The notes beneath the pieces were generated by a model. The model was not told the origin of the DNA, ran no database searches, and was given only the letters and a program-made list of their open reading frames with translations. Shown piece by piece: positions 43,617 to 53,135 of a stretch of 64,000 bases of DNA. The stretch covers positions 124,001 to 188,000 of the forward strand of contig CALXPL010000002.1 in NCBI GenBank assembly GCA_944390275.1. The letters are read 5' to 3'. Source of the stretch: an uncultured Alphaproteobacteria bacterium. GTDB lineage: Bacteria; Pseudomonadota; Alphaproteobacteria; RF32; CAG-239. Both the position numbers and the translations under genes were made by a program. Numbering within the stretch: position 1 is the first letter of the stretch; the number at the start of each line of letters is the position of its first letter.

Positions 43617-43652
43617 AAGACAAGGACTTTGACATCCTTGCCTCTTTCTTTG
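43617..43652 (+). terminator. intrinsic terminator after the metallopeptidase
   Basis: CAAGGA (43621-43626) pairs with TCCTTG (43635-43640), with A-rich 5' and T-rich 3' flanks. A 32-bp motif, AACATATTGTC..GTTAAAA, occurs on both sides (about 43583 and 43747). Confidence 0.6.
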
Positions 43653-43803
43653 TCTGTTCTATGCAGTTTTCGAACTCCAAAGTTATATTGTCGTGTCATT
43701 TATTAAATTGGAGCGGTAAAAATTAGGCTTGTGCGTAAGTTTTTAACATATTGTCGCTAATGGCATAAAGTTAAAATGTATATTTAATCTTTCATTTGAC
43801 TTT

Positions 43804-43838
43804 AGTCCCAGATGTTTTAATCTGGGGCTAAGGTTTTT
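43804..43838 (+). terminator. terminator-like hairpin just before the DUF2130 gene
   Basis: AGTCCCAGAT (43804-43813) pairs with ATCTGGGGCT (43820-43829), with one G-U, followed by a T-run (43833-43838) and immediately by the GGAG site of the next gene. It may attenuate DUF2130 expression. Confidence 0.6.
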
Positions 43839-43851
43839 TAGGAGAATGATG

Positions 43852-45144
43852 ATGCCTGAGATAAAATGTCCGAAGTGTGGAGAAGTTTTTACGGTTGATG
43901 AATCCGGTTATGCAGCGATTATCGGTCAAGTTCGTAATGCCGAATTTCATAAGGAGTTGCATGAACGTGAGGCTCAGCTCGCCAAAGAGAAAGAGAGTGA
44001 GCTTTCTCTTATCAAAACTCAGGCTAAAATGGAGCAAGAGCAATCTACGGCTGCTCTTAAACAAGAAATTGAGCGTTTGAAAGCAGAAATCACAACAGTC
44101 GCCAAAGACAAAGATATTGAAAAAGAACGTTCCTTGAATAGCCTTAATCAGGAAATTGAACGCCTCAAGGCTCAAGTTCAATCCAATGAACAAGCCAAAA
44201 CTTTGGCAGTTGCTTCGGCTGTAAGTGAGAAAAAAGATGAATTGGTTGAAAAAGACAAGAAAATAATGCAGCTTGAAAGCCAACTTAAAGAAGCTGAAAA
44301 AGACAAGCAACTTCAGGAACAATCCCTAAAAGACAATTTTGCGGTTCAACTCAAGGCGAAAGATACAGAAATCGCATTTTATAAGGATTTGAAAACTCGT
44401 CAATCAACCAAAATGGTGGGTGAAACTCTGGAACAACATTGTGAGATTGAGTTTAATCGTTTGCGTGCCACGGCTTTTCAAAATGCTTACTTTGAAAAAG
44501 ATAATGATGCCAAAACCGGAAGTAAAGGCGATTATATTTTCAGAGAGAGCACGCCCGAAGGTATCGAATTTATCTCTATTATGTTTGAGATGAAAAATGA
44601 GATGGATACTACGGCAACCAAACATAAAAATGAGGATTTCTTTAAGGAACTGGACAAAGACCGTAATGAGAAGAATTGCGAATATGCGGTTTTGGTGTCT
44701 TTGCTTGAATCTGATAATGAACTCTATAATACCGGAATTGTTGATGTTTCGCATCGTTATCCCAAAATGTATGTTATTCGTCCGCAATTCTTTATCTCGA
44801 TGATTACATTGCTTAGAAATGCGGCCTTGAATTCGGTTCAATATCGTAAACAATTGGCTGAATATAAGAACCAAAATATAGATATTTCCAATTTTGAAGC
44901 GGAAATGAATGATTTTAAGGAGAAATTCGGACGTAATTATCAGTTGGCAAGTGATAAATTCCGCAAAGCGATTGAAGAGATTGATAAGACTATCGACCAT
45001 TTGCAAAAGACAAAAGATGCCTTGCTTTCTTCTGAGAATAACTTGCGTTTGGCGAATAATAAAGCTCAAGATTTGACGGTTAAACGTTTAACCCGTAATA
45101 ACCCGACCATGGCTCAAAAATTCGCCGAATTGGAGCAGAAATAA
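43852..45144 (+). CDS. DUF2130 protein, copy 1
   Basis: A 430-aa protein. The N-terminal zinc ribbon [20 protein letters not shown] is followed by a long coiled coil (about 30-185, rich in Glu, Lys and Gln) and the conserved DUF2130 C-terminal domain ([54 protein letters not shown]). The latter resembles a nuclease-type core, and the family is found in defence and mobile regions. Of three consecutive ATGs, 43852 has the best spacing to GGAG. A second copy with only one differing residue seen in the aligned parts is at 49050. Confidence 0.85.
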   Translation: MPEIKCPKCGEVFTVDESGYAAIIGQVRNAEFHKELHEREAQLAKEKESELSLIKTQAKMEQEQSTAALKQEIERLKAEITTVAKDKDIEKERSLNSLNQEIERLKAQVQSNEQAKTLAVASAVSEKKDELVEKDKKIMQLESQLKEAEKDKQLQEQSLKDNFAVQLKAKDTEIAFYKDLKTRQSTKMVGETLEQHCEIEFNRLRATAFQNAYFEKDNDAKTGSKGDYIFRESTPEGIEFISIMFEMKNEMDTTATKHKNEDFFKELDKDRNEKNCEYAVLVSLLESDNELYNTGIVDVSHRYPKMYVIRPQFFISMITLLRNAALNSVQYRKQLAEYKNQNIDISNFEAEMNDFKEKFGRNYQLASDKFRKAIEEIDKTIDHLQKTKDALLSSENNLRLANNKAQDLTVKRLTRNNPTMAQKFAELEQK

Positions 45145-45165
45145 GGGAAATATAAGGAAGCATAT

Positions 45166-45702
45166 ATGAAACTCATTGAAGCAATTAATCAAAGTCATTT
45201 AGAAAAAATTCAAAATTTATATAATGAGTCTTTTCCTTCAGCAGAAAGAAAGTCTTTTTCTCGGCTTATTCAAACAAGAGACAAAGGAAACGCTGAGATA
45301 TTGGCTATTGAAAATGAAAATAATGATTTCTTGGGTTTGGCTATAACCGCTATGTATAAAGATTTAGTATTGTTAGATTATTTTGCGATTTTACCTACCC
45401 AAAGAGGTGCGGGAATTGGGTCAAAAATTTTTCAAAGTTTAAAGCAAAAATATGCCAATAAACGTTTTTTTCTGGAAATAGAAAGAACGGACATCCCTGC
45501 AGATAATCAACATCAAAGGCAGAAAAGAAAAGCTTTCTACCTTAAAAACGGCATGACAAATATGCCTTTCTTTGTAAATTTGTGCGGCATGGAAATGGAA
45601 ATTTTGGCCAATAATTGCAAACTGGATTATGAAGAGTATTTTAGTCTTTATCATAATTTGTTCGGTAAAGATATTTCCCAATATATATCACTAGTGAAGT
45701 GA
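45166..45702 (+). CDS. GNAT-family acetyltransferase
   Basis: A 178-aa N-acetyltransferase-like protein. The acetyl-CoA binding motif is visible as YFAILPTQRGAGIGSKIFQSLKQ (R/Q-x-x-G-x-G/A pattern), with ERKSFSRLIQ and FLEIER as flanking strands. AGGAAG precedes the ATG. It is 21 nt after DUF2130 copy 1 and probably co-transcribed. The acceptor is unknown. It is not duplicated with DUF2130. Confidence 0.78.
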   Translation: MKLIEAINQSHLEKIQNLYNESFPSAERKSFSRLIQTRDKGNAEILAIENENNDFLGLAITAMYKDLVLLDYFAILPTQRGAGIGSKIFQSLKQKYANKRFFLEIERTDIPADNQHQRQKRKAFYLKNGMTNMPFFVNLCGMEMEILANNCKLDYEEYFSLYHNLFGKDISQYISLVK

Positions 45703-45750
45703 GAATGTTCGAAAATTCTGATGATTTTTCAAATATAAGTAGCTTATTTA

Positions 45751-45872
45751 CATAACCTCAAGTCATTGATGGTGATAAGTTGAAAACTATATCGAGTCTG
45801 GGGAGGGATAATATATATCAGGTGAGATACGAAATTGATTAAAATCCCGTAAGCTATTGAAATACAAAGATT
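45751..45872. repeat. 122-bp direct repeat, left copy (flanks 7-kb cassette)
   Basis: Begins CATAACCTCAAGTCATTGAT and ends GAAATACAAAGATT. About nine tenths identical to 52919-53040. The two copies enclose the PHP-ATPase, DUF2130 copy 2 and membrane paralogues. Confidence 0.8.
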
Positions 45873-46000
45873 GGTAATAAAAAAGTTCGGATGTTGCTCA
45901 AAAAAAGCCTATTTTGACTTTTAAACATCCGAACCAGTATAACTGCTTGATATATAAAGAAAAAACCGTCATTTCTGACGGTTTGTATTCTGTGGCTGGG
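45841..46000. repeat. dispersed 160-bp repeat, copy 2
   Basis: Counterpart of 23085-23242. Contains a perfect 11-bp stem GTTCGGATGTT/AACATCCGAAC and the terminator AACCGTCA/TGACGGTT, ending TGGCTGG. Its first 32 bp are shared with the 122-bp repeat. Confidence 0.78.
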
Positions 46001-46479
46001 GTGGCTGGATGCGTCAATACCAACCCATAAAACCTTGTTTTGTGTAAAATCAATAACTTATCTAAATATCGTCTGGGGTGTAAACCTCAAAGTTATTAGC
46101 AGTTTTCATTAGCACTGCTAATAAAATATATTAGCACAAATTCGCTGTCAATTAGGAATATCAAGGCTTGTGGGCGAATTGGGGGTAAATTAATGTATAA
46201 GTCATTAGATGCCAAAGATATTACAGACATTTTCAAAATAGGTTGGAAAAGTTATTCATGCAGAGTCTAATATTTTATTTTGCTATCTGAGACCTTAGAA
46301 AATCCTTAATGATTTAAAGAAAATATTAAAGGTTGTATATTCTTTTAATATTTTTGAGATGGAATAAGTAATCTAGTGTGCAATTTAATATGGAAAATGA
46401 TAGCTTATTTTCGTTTTTAGTTGATAAAGATATTATTTGTAGTATATAAGAATAATGTTATTGTTTTTTAGAGGTTAAT
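46001..46479. other. gap with one hairpin and a short HTH-like stub
   Basis: TTAGCAGT (46096-46103) pairs with ACTGCTAA (46114-46121). A 25-codon frame at 46193-46270 (MYKSLDAKDITDIFKIGWKS..) resembles the start of an excisionase-type HTH but is too short to be a gene. The remainder is AT-rich; the ATPase gene is preceded by AGAGG near 46470. Confidence 0.4.
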
Positions 46480-48786
46480 ATGAGTAATAATCTAAATAGC
46501 ATTATCAAATTTGATTTACATATTCATTCTTATGCAAGCAAATATAAAGAAGTAGACGGTATTGTTGATAATTCGAAGAAAGAAAACCTAGGAACATTAT
46601 TTGAAAAATTAAATGAACATAAAGTAGCGCTTTTTTCAATAACAGACCATAATAGGTTTGATGCTGATTTATATCTTGAAGCTATAAGAATATTAAAAGA
46701 ACATGCGAATAGTTATCCTGAAGTGAAAAATATTTTGTCTGGTGTCGAATTTGATGTCCAATTAGAAGATGATTTGGATAAATGTCATATTATTACTATT
46801 TTTGATACACACAATGAAGGTGATTTATATAAAATCAAAGAAAAAATCGATGAAAATATTTTGTCACGAGATGCAGCTTATACAAAGGATGCTTTTGAAA
46901 AACTTTTAAAAAATATAGGATTAGATACTATTCTGATTGCTCAACAGAGAAAAGGATTTGATAATCATAGAGGTGTGGATAATTCACTTGGAGATGCTGT
47001 AAGTGATGTAGAAAAAATAATTAAAGTGGGCTATATCAATGCCATTGAATATCAAAAACCTAAAGTTGAAGGTATATTAAAGCAAAATTTAAGAGAAATA
47101 AGTACCGTTATTCCTTTATTTTCAGGAAGCGATTGTCATGATTGGAATTGCTATCCATATCATGATAGAATAAATCAAAATACAAATTTCCGTCATTCAA
47201 AAGCAAAAATTCTACCAACATTTAAGGGATTGTTGATGGCTATATCCTCCCCTGAAACAAGATTTAATCGTAGAGAAAATTTAAAAAATCCGCAAATTAA
47301 ATCTATACAAATAAATGAACACACTATACCTTTGACGCAAGGAATTAATGTTATTATAGGCGAAAATGGGTCTGGTAAAAGTACAATATTGGAATTAATA
47401 AATAACAGAACAAATAAGACGCATATAAAAAAACTAAAAGAAAGTAATAAGATTCAAGTAGAAGGAAATATAGATTTAATTCAACCTAAATATATAGAAC
47501 AAGGATATATAGTAGAAAAATTTAAACATCCTGAAAATTTATTTAGTAATGGTGAAGAAACACTTTTTAAAGATATAGACACAAAAAAATTTCTGGAAAT
47601 TTATGGTCAATATGCAAAGAATATTAAAAAATGTATTGAAAAAAACATAAATAAAAATGTTAGTACCCATAATTTAGTGGATACCATAGTATATAAAAAT
47701 GTTTCTAATAGTAGCAATTATTATATACAAATTGCGAATACTGATAATAGTCAAACGCTAAATAATATACATGAAGAACCTTTCTTTAATTTAAAAGACT
47801 TAATTTCAAATTTGGAAAAACTTAAAAAGGACGCTTATTATAATTCTTTTATTGAGAAGATAGATGCAGCGTTATTAATATTAAAAGATATTTATAAGGA
47901 AGTGAAAAATAATTATATAAAACAATACATTTCCATTGAAACACAAAATATTATAGAAAGTTGTGTAAAGAATTATCTGCGTAAAATTAAAGACAATTCT
48001 ACAGCTGAAGATCGTGAAAAACATGAGTTCGAACAAGCAAAATGTAAATTTATTAAATCAATAGTTGATGCTGTTTCTAATTCAATATTAAATATTGATT
48101 GGCCAGAAGAACCACAAATTTTGTCAGGTACAAGTAGTGTATCTACAAAAGGTTTCAAATTTAACAGAGAGGCTTATTATAACCAAAAATCTATGTTAAC
48201 TGATTTTTTATCGGCCATGTTTATTTCGAAATATCAAAATATTGATGCAATAAAAAATATAGATAATTTTAAATCATTTCAAGAAGCTGTCAAAAATTGC
48301 ACCGTTGTTGAAAATATAGATAAATGTTGGAATGATAATCTTGCCAAATATTTTGAAATGGCAACAAAAACAGAACAATATATATTGGATGCCAGTAATC
48401 AACAAGTTGGAAATACATTAGGAGAGATGTCTTTATCTTATTATGATTTTTTTACGCAAGATCAACAAACTTGGGAATTACTTATAATAGATCAGCCAGA
48501 AGATAATATATCAAATAATAACATTAGACAAAAGTTGATAGGATATTTTCATAATATCCGTGAAGAAAAGCAAATTATTTTTGTAACGCATAATCCTTTA
48601 TTGGTTGTAAATCTTGATGTTGATAATGTTATTTATTTAAAAAATACAAAAGGAGTTATTGAGGCTATAGGAGGGTGTTTAGAGAGTGAAGAACCTGAAA
48701 ATATGTTAAATATTATCGCTAATAATATGGATGGTGGAAAAGAAACAATTGAGAAGAGGTTAAGATTCTATGGAAAAGAAAATTAA
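46480..48786 (+). CDS. PHP-domain phosphoesterase fused to SMC/ABC-type ATPase (TrlF-like)
   Basis: A 768-aa protein. Residues 1-260 are a PHP metal-dependent phosphoesterase: DLHIHSYASKY near 12, SITDHNRFD near 53, GVEFDVQ, and GSDCHDWN near 217. A P-loop GENGSGKST lies near 298 in a RecN/SMC-like head. After a helical middle come LSYYDFFTQD, the Walker B IIDQPEDNISNN near 669 and FVTHNPLLVV. ATPases joined to nuclease-type domains (RloC, OLD, TrlF-like) commonly act in anti-phage defence. Strongly AT-rich. Coupled to the small gene at 48770 by a 17-bp overlap. Confidence 0.8.
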   Translation: MSNNLNSIIKFDLHIHSYASKYKEVDGIVDNSKKENLGTLFEKLNEHKVALFSITDHNRFDADLYLEAIRILKEHANSYPEVKNILSGVEFDVQLEDDLDKCHIITIFDTHNEGDLYKIKEKIDENILSRDAAYTKDAFEKLLKNIGLDTILIAQQRKGFDNHRGVDNSLGDAVSDVEKIIKVGYINAIEYQKPKVEGILKQNLREISTVIPLFSGSDCHDWNCYPYHDRINQNTNFRHSKAKILPTFKGLLMAISSPETRFNRRENLKNPQIKSIQINEHTIPLTQGINVIIGENGSGKSTILELINNRTNKTHIKKLKESNKIQVEGNIDLIQPKYIEQGYIVEKFKHPENLFSNGEETLFKDIDTKKFLEIYGQYAKNIKKCIEKNINKNVSTHNLVDTIVYKNVSNSSNYYIQIANTDNSQTLNNIHEEPFFNLKDLISNLEKLKKDAYYNSFIEKIDAALLILKDIYKEVKNNYIKQYISIETQNIIESCVKNYLRKIKDNSTAEDREKHEFEQAKCKFIKSIVDAVSNSILNIDWPEEPQILSGTSSVSTKGFKFNREAYYNQKSMLTDFLSAMFISKYQNIDAIKNIDNFKSFQEAVKNCTVVENIDKCWNDNLAKYFEMATKTEQYILDASNQQVGNTLGEMSLSYYDFFTQDQQTWELLIIDQPEDNISNNNIRQKLIGYFHNIREEKQIIFVTHNPLLVVNLDVDNVIYLKNTKGVIEAIGGCLESEEPENMLNIIANNMDGGKETIEKRLRFYGKEN

Positions 48787-49057
48787 ATTAACAATGGATA
48801 GTTCAAAAGATATTCATATTTTTGTTAACGATACAGAGAAATATATTATCAATAATACTTCTAGGCAGATTTCAGCTCAACTAATATTTGATATATTAGA
48901 ATATTCCGCTGGTGATAGATATGAAGTTATTTCCGAAAATGTTGAAGGGAAAGATCCAGAAGTTTTAAAATTTTTTGTTGATCTCTTAGAAGATATTACA
49001 AATAAAATTCAAGATATTAAGCTTGATGATGGTATATTGGAGAATGATGATGCCTGA
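48770..49057 (+). CDS. small partner of the PHP-ATPase
   Basis: A 95-aa acidic protein ([19 protein letters not shown].. to ..[13 protein letters not shown]) that looks like a short beta/alpha unit. It overlaps the ATPase gene by 17 bp, indicating co-translation. Its last codons, from GAG AAT GAT GAT GCC TGA, lie inside the start region of the duplicated DUF2130 gene, so the C-terminus may have been created by that duplication. No family recognised. Confidence 0.6.
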   Translation: MEKKIKLTMDSSKDIHIFVNDTEKYIINNTSRQISAQLIFDILEYSAGDRYEVISENVEGKDPEVLKFFVDLLEDITNKIQDIKLDDGILENDDA

Positions 49058-50342
49058 GATAAAATGTCCGAAATGTGGAGAAGTTTTTACGGTTGATGAG
49101 TCCGGTTATGCAGCGATTATCGGTCAAGTTCGCAATGCCGAATTTCATAAAGAATTGCATGAACGTGAGGCTCAGCTTGCTAAAGAGAAGGAGAGCGAGC
49201 TTTCTCTTATTAAAACTCAGGCTAAAATGGAGCAAGAGCAATCTACCGCTGCCCTCAAACAAGAAATCGAGCGTTTGAAAGCAGAAATTACAACTGTCGC
49301 CAAAGACAAAGATATTGAAAAAGAACGCTCCTTGAATAGTCTTAATCAGGAAATTGAACGCCTAAAGGCTCAAGTTAAATCCAATGAACAAGCCAAAACT
49401 TTGGCGGTTGCTTCGGCTGTAAGTGAGAAAAAAGATGAATTGGTTGAAAAAGACAAGAAAATTATGCAACTTGAAAGCCAACTTAAAGAAGCTGAAAAAG
49501 ATAAGCAACTTCAGGAACAATCCCTAAAAGACAATTTTGCGGTTCAACTCAAGGCCAAAGACACGGAAATTGCTTTTTATAAGGATTTGAAAACTCGTCA
49601 ATCAACTAAAATGGTTGGGGAAACTCTGGAACAACATTGTGAAATTGAGTTTAATCGTTTGCGTGCTACGGCTTTTCAAAATGCTTACTTTGAAAAAGAT
49701 AATGATGCCAAAACCGGTAGCAAAGGCGATTATATTTTCAGAGAGAGCACGCCCGAGGGTATTGAATTTATATCCATTATGTTTGAGATGAAAAACGAGA
49801 TGGATACCACGGCAACCAAACATAAAAATGAGGATTTCTTTAAGGAGCTGGACAAAGACCGTAACGAGAAGAATTGCGAATATGCGGTTTTGGTGTCTTT
49901 GCTTGAATCTGATAATGAGCTCTATAATACCGGAATTGTTGATGTTTCGCATCGTTATCCCAAGATGTATGTTATTCGTCCGCAGTTCTTTATCTCGATG
50001 ATTACATTGCTTAGAAATGCGGCTTTGAATTCGGTTCAGTATCGTAAACAATTGGCGGAATATAAGAACCAAAATATAGATATTTCCAATTTTGAAGCTG
50101 AAATGAACGATTTTAAGGAGAAATTCGGACGTAATTATCAGTTGGCAAGTGATAAGTTTCGCAAAGCAATTGAAGAGATTGATAAGACGATTGACCATTT
50201 GCAAAAGACAAAAGATGCCTTGCTTTCTTCTGAGAATAACTTGCGTTTGGCGAATAACAAAGCTCAAGATTTGACGGTTAAACGTTTAACCCGTAATAAC
50301 CCGACCATGGCTCAAAAATTCGCTGAATTGGAGCAGAAGTAA
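49050..50342 (+). CDS. DUF2130 protein, copy 2
   Basis: A 430-aa product. The residue comparison with copy 1 shows a single visible change (VQSNEQ against VKSNEQ), while third codon positions differ more often, so the protein is under purifying selection. Domains are as in copy 1: zinc ribbon, long coiled coil, conserved C-terminal domain. Homology to copy 1 begins at GGAGAATGATG. The ATG at 49050 has the best distance from GGAG; 49044 and 49047 are alternatives. It overlaps the small partner gene by 8 bp and precedes the membrane paralogues. Confidence 0.85.
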   Translation: MPEIKCPKCGEVFTVDESGYAAIIGQVRNAEFHKELHEREAQLAKEKESELSLIKTQAKMEQEQSTAALKQEIERLKAEITTVAKDKDIEKERSLNSLNQEIERLKAQVKSNEQAKTLAVASAVSEKKDELVEKDKKIMQLESQLKEAEKDKQLQEQSLKDNFAVQLKAKDTEIAFYKDLKTRQSTKMVGETLEQHCEIEFNRLRATAFQNAYFEKDNDAKTGSKGDYIFRESTPEGIEFISIMFEMKNEMDTTATKHKNEDFFKELDKDRNEKNCEYAVLVSLLESDNELYNTGIVDVSHRYPKMYVIRPQFFISMITLLRNAALNSVQYRKQLAEYKNQNIDISNFEAEMNDFKEKFGRNYQLASDKFRKAIEEIDKTIDHLQKTKDALLSSENNLRLANNKAQDLTVKRLTRNNPTMAQKFAELEQK

Positions 50343-50364
50343 TAAATAAAAGGATAATGAGCTA

Positions 50365-51072
50365 ATGGCAGAACATACTATCTATGATTGGGGCAAGGAC
50401 TATGGAATACCTTTTATTATTCCATTGTTGGTGTGGTTATTGACTTGGTTTTATGGAGCGGGAAGAGCAGAGAAACAAAAAGAATTAACAGAGCTTAGAG
50501 ATAATTTGAATTTTTTAGTTTCCGTGTCTTTAACAAGTTTGAATAGTTTATTCTTTTTGAAGGAAAGGCTACAAAACATATCTGTTCAGTTAAAAAATGC
50601 CGTTTCTCATACAGATGATATTACCAAAATTTCATTTGACGAAATTTGTTATGGTTTTGTGTTTGATAATATTTATGCTAATGTCGATTTAGCAAAATAT
50701 TCTTTTTGCATAAAATATAATAAAGATTTTGTTTCAAATATAACACTAGTTAAAAGTTTGTTTAATGCAATAGATACTTACGTCAAAGAGCGTAATAATA
50801 TTGTTATGTCTATTGCAGCCTGTGAAAATGAAAATTTAAAGTATCAAAGATATTTAGGATTTTTAAAAAGTGAGCCTGAAAATATTGCAAAATTTTTGTA
50901 TGATATAAACCGTATGACTATTTTGCTAGCAATAGTAATAGAAGGTGTTCAAGAGCTATCATCTAAAATCAAAAACTTGAATTTAGTCATTTCTCCTTTT
51001 TCTGCAGAGCAGATTGAGGCAATAAAAGAAGCCAATTTGGCAGCTCCTAAAAAGAAACAAGAAAACGGTTGA
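50365..51072 (+). CDS. membrane-anchored helical protein A
   Basis: A 235-aa protein with one N-terminal span (about 14-32), followed by a 26-residue stretch (from WLLTWFYGAGRAEKQ) identical to the next gene's. The remaining 180 residues are helical and share only scattered residues with it (LAKYS, ERNN..MSIAACE, RYL.FL). GGATAATGAG precedes the ATG. No known family. It lies 22 nt after DUF2130 copy 2, probably the same transcript. Confidence 0.62.
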   Translation: MAEHTIYDWGKDYGIPFIIPLLVWLLTWFYGAGRAEKQKELTELRDNLNFLVSVSLTSLNSLFFLKERLQNISVQLKNAVSHTDDITKISFDEICYGFVFDNIYANVDLAKYSFCIKYNKDFVSNITLVKSLFNAIDTYVKERNNIVMSIAACENENLKYQRYLGFLKSEPENIAKFLYDINRMTILLAIVIEGVQELSSKIKNLNLVISPFSAEQIEAIKEANLAAPKKKQENG

Positions 51073-51136
51073 TACATTGAAAGAGTTTGTAAAGGAGTAA
51101 AACAATATTTGTTAAAAATGGAGTCTAGTTGGTATT

Positions 51137-51889
51137 ATGGATTATTGTATTAATATTTGGAATGTTTTTATAAATTCATTTATTTTTGATGGAACATGGT
51201 GGAAAGACTATGGAATACCTTTACTTGGTGCCATTGCTGTTCCTATGTTAATATGGTTGTTGACTTGGTTTTATGGGGCAGGAAGAGCAGAGAAACAAAA
51301 AGAATTAACAGAGCTTAGAGATAATTTGAATTTGTTGATTTCATTATTGTGTGGTTACACAACCTCATTATTTACATTGCGAAGAAAGATCATTCAAATA
51401 CAACAAAAAATGAAAAAAATAAAAAATTTAATCGAGCATATAGATAATCCTAGTCTCTTTTCTAGGTTTACAAGTAGAAGTTTTTTAGAGCGACTTGATG
51501 TTGCTAAATACTCACCATGTTTGCAGTATGATGAGGATTTTCTTGTTATTTTAATGAGAATACAAGATATGGCACACCAATTAGACTATTTATGTGAAGA
51601 TAGAAATAATTCATTACGTTCAATGGTAGCATGTGAAGATGCGGAGGCTGCCGCTAATCGTTATTTATCTTTTTTGATGGATCAGCCTTTTAATTTAGAT
51701 CAAATGTTGAATTTAATAGATGCTTGCTTGTATCAAGAGTATAATTTCTTTACGAGAATAAAAAATATTGAATCACATATAAAAGGATTAAAATTAAATA
51801 CCATCGAAATAGATGATCCTTCTTTTTTTGAGAGGATTAAGCAAGAATATGAAGATAGAAATAAAAATGAAAAAATAAATAACGGATAA
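51137..51889 (+). CDS. membrane-anchored helical protein B
   Basis: A 250-aa paralogue of the previous protein. The N-terminal span is at about 28-47, then the same 26 residues ending ..ELRDNLN. The C-terminal domain keeps DVAKYSPCLQYDEDF, EDRNNSLRSMVACEDAE and NRYLSFL, but otherwise diverges. It may form a hetero-oligomer with protein A. Context (PHP-ATPase, DUF2130) suggests a defence-related membrane component; this is inference. Confidence 0.62.
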   Translation: MDYCINIWNVFINSFIFDGTWWKDYGIPLLGAIAVPMLIWLLTWFYGAGRAEKQKELTELRDNLNLLISLLCGYTTSLFTLRRKIIQIQQKMKKIKNLIEHIDNPSLFSRFTSRSFLERLDVAKYSPCLQYDEDFLVILMRIQDMAHQLDYLCEDRNNSLRSMVACEDAEAAANRYLSFLMDQPFNLDQMLNLIDACLYQEYNFFTRIKNIESHIKGLKLNTIEIDDPSFFERIKQEYEDRNKNEKINNG

Positions 51890-51959
51890 ATTGTGAGTTA
51901 ACTTGATTAGTCAGAAAGATAGGCTCAACTTATAGTTAAGAATTTTGTCAAATAGAAGA

Positions 51960-52853
51960 TTATGTATTATTAATTTGATATTTTTTTTGATTTATTTTAA
52001 AATATTTTTTTTCAAAACAGTCATCGTTAGCCGATGCGGTATATATTTTTATGTATTGATTGTTAGAGGCGTTTATAATTTCTTTTCCTTCTATAAAATA
52101 GTTGCCTCGGTTATCGGGGATAGCCCAAGGTAATCCAATGTTCCAAAAAAACATATCAAGTTTTTTCATTAGAGGATAATGAATTTTATTATCGATACTT
52201 AAAGGTAAATTCATTTTAAGATATTCTGAGTACGTTTTACAAAACTTAATAAGGTTATTAAAATTCTTTTCGTTGAAAATGGTTGGTATTTTTTTCTCTG
52301 GATATATCATATTGTATAAATTTAGACCATTTTTAAAATATCTATCGTATGCAGGTGTAATGCCTAATGTTCCTAGTAATATTTTTGTTAATAAAGTATC
52401 TGAAATACTTTTTTCTTCATTATTTTCTTTATCATAAAATTCTTTATTGCTTTTAACCTGTTTTTTTACTTTAAGATAATATGCTTCTAACTCTTTTACT
52501 GTATTGAATAATTGGGAAGTATTAGTACATTGCCATTCGTTGATATTTATATGTTTTAAGTTATAAGCTTTCATTATGATTGTGATGGCTGGTTTATGTA
52601 CAGTATAATCTGTTTGCAGTAGAAAAGAACTTCCCCTATACATTCCCCAACTAGCAAGGTAAAAAGCTAAATTCAAAGCAGCAGTATCTAGAACTTTATC
52701 ATCAGAGGCTATATATTCATGTTTATCTGAAAAATATTTATAACAATATTCCCACGATTTATATCTATGTGGTTGTTGAGTTAGTAATTGTTTATAAAAG
52801 GAACTAATATATTTTTCAAAAGTTGTTTTATCTAGATCATTGACGTCAATCAT
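51960..52853 (-). CDS. hypothetical protein
   Basis: A 297-aa soluble protein. The part around residues 25-95 (PHRYKSWEYCYKYF, ALNLAFYLASWGMYRGSSFLLQ) looks like a conserved helical core that I have seen in proteins of unknown function. No catalytic motif is obvious. AAAGGAT precedes the ATG. It converges on protein B and ends the cassette before the right 122-bp repeat. Confidence 0.6.
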   Translation of the reverse strand: MIDVNDLDKTTFEKYISSFYKQLLTQQPHRYKSWEYCYKYFSDKHEYIASDDKVLDTAALNLAFYLASWGMYRGSSFLLQTDYTVHKPAITIIMKAYNLKHININEWQCTNTSQLFNTVKELEAYYLKVKKQVKSNKEFYDKENNEEKSISDTLLTKILLGTLGITPAYDRYFKNGLNLYNMIYPEKKIPTIFNEKNFNNLIKFCKTYSEYLKMNLPLSIDNKIHYPLMKKLDMFFWNIGLPWAIPDNRGNYFIEGKEIINASNNQYIKIYTASANDDCFEKKYFKINQKKYQINNT

Positions 52854-52918
52854 TATTATATCCTTTTTATGCCTTTCTAATTTTTAGAGAAAGTATAGAT
52901 ATTGTAATTCAAATATTC

Positions 52919-53040
52919 CATAACCTCAAGTCATTGATGGCGATAAGTTGAAAAAATATCGAGTTTAAGGAAGGGATAATATATATCAGATGAGATACGA
53001 AATTGATTAAAATTCCGTAAGCTATTGAAATACAAAGATT
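52919..53040. repeat. 122-bp direct repeat, right copy
   Basis: Matches 45751-45872 with about a dozen differences and the same length, and stops at CAAAGATT. Beyond this point the dispersed 160-bp repeat does not continue. Confidence 0.8.
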
Positions 53041-53070
53041 AGAGATGAAAAGTTCAGGGCTATAAATTAT

Positions 53071-53126
53071 TTTAATGTTGATTTAATGTAAAAATAATGC
53101 TATTTTAATGTAAAAATAACATTAAA
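53071..53126 (+). promoter_or_regulatory. iterated operator-like sites upstream of fic
   Basis: TTTAATGT occurs at 53071, 53082 and 53104 (11- and 22-bp spacing) and inverted as ACATTAAA at 53119-53126, just before the AAAGGA ribosome-binding site. The helical-turn spacing fits cooperative protein binding. Confidence 0.5.
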
Positions 53127-53135
53127 GGAATTGTC

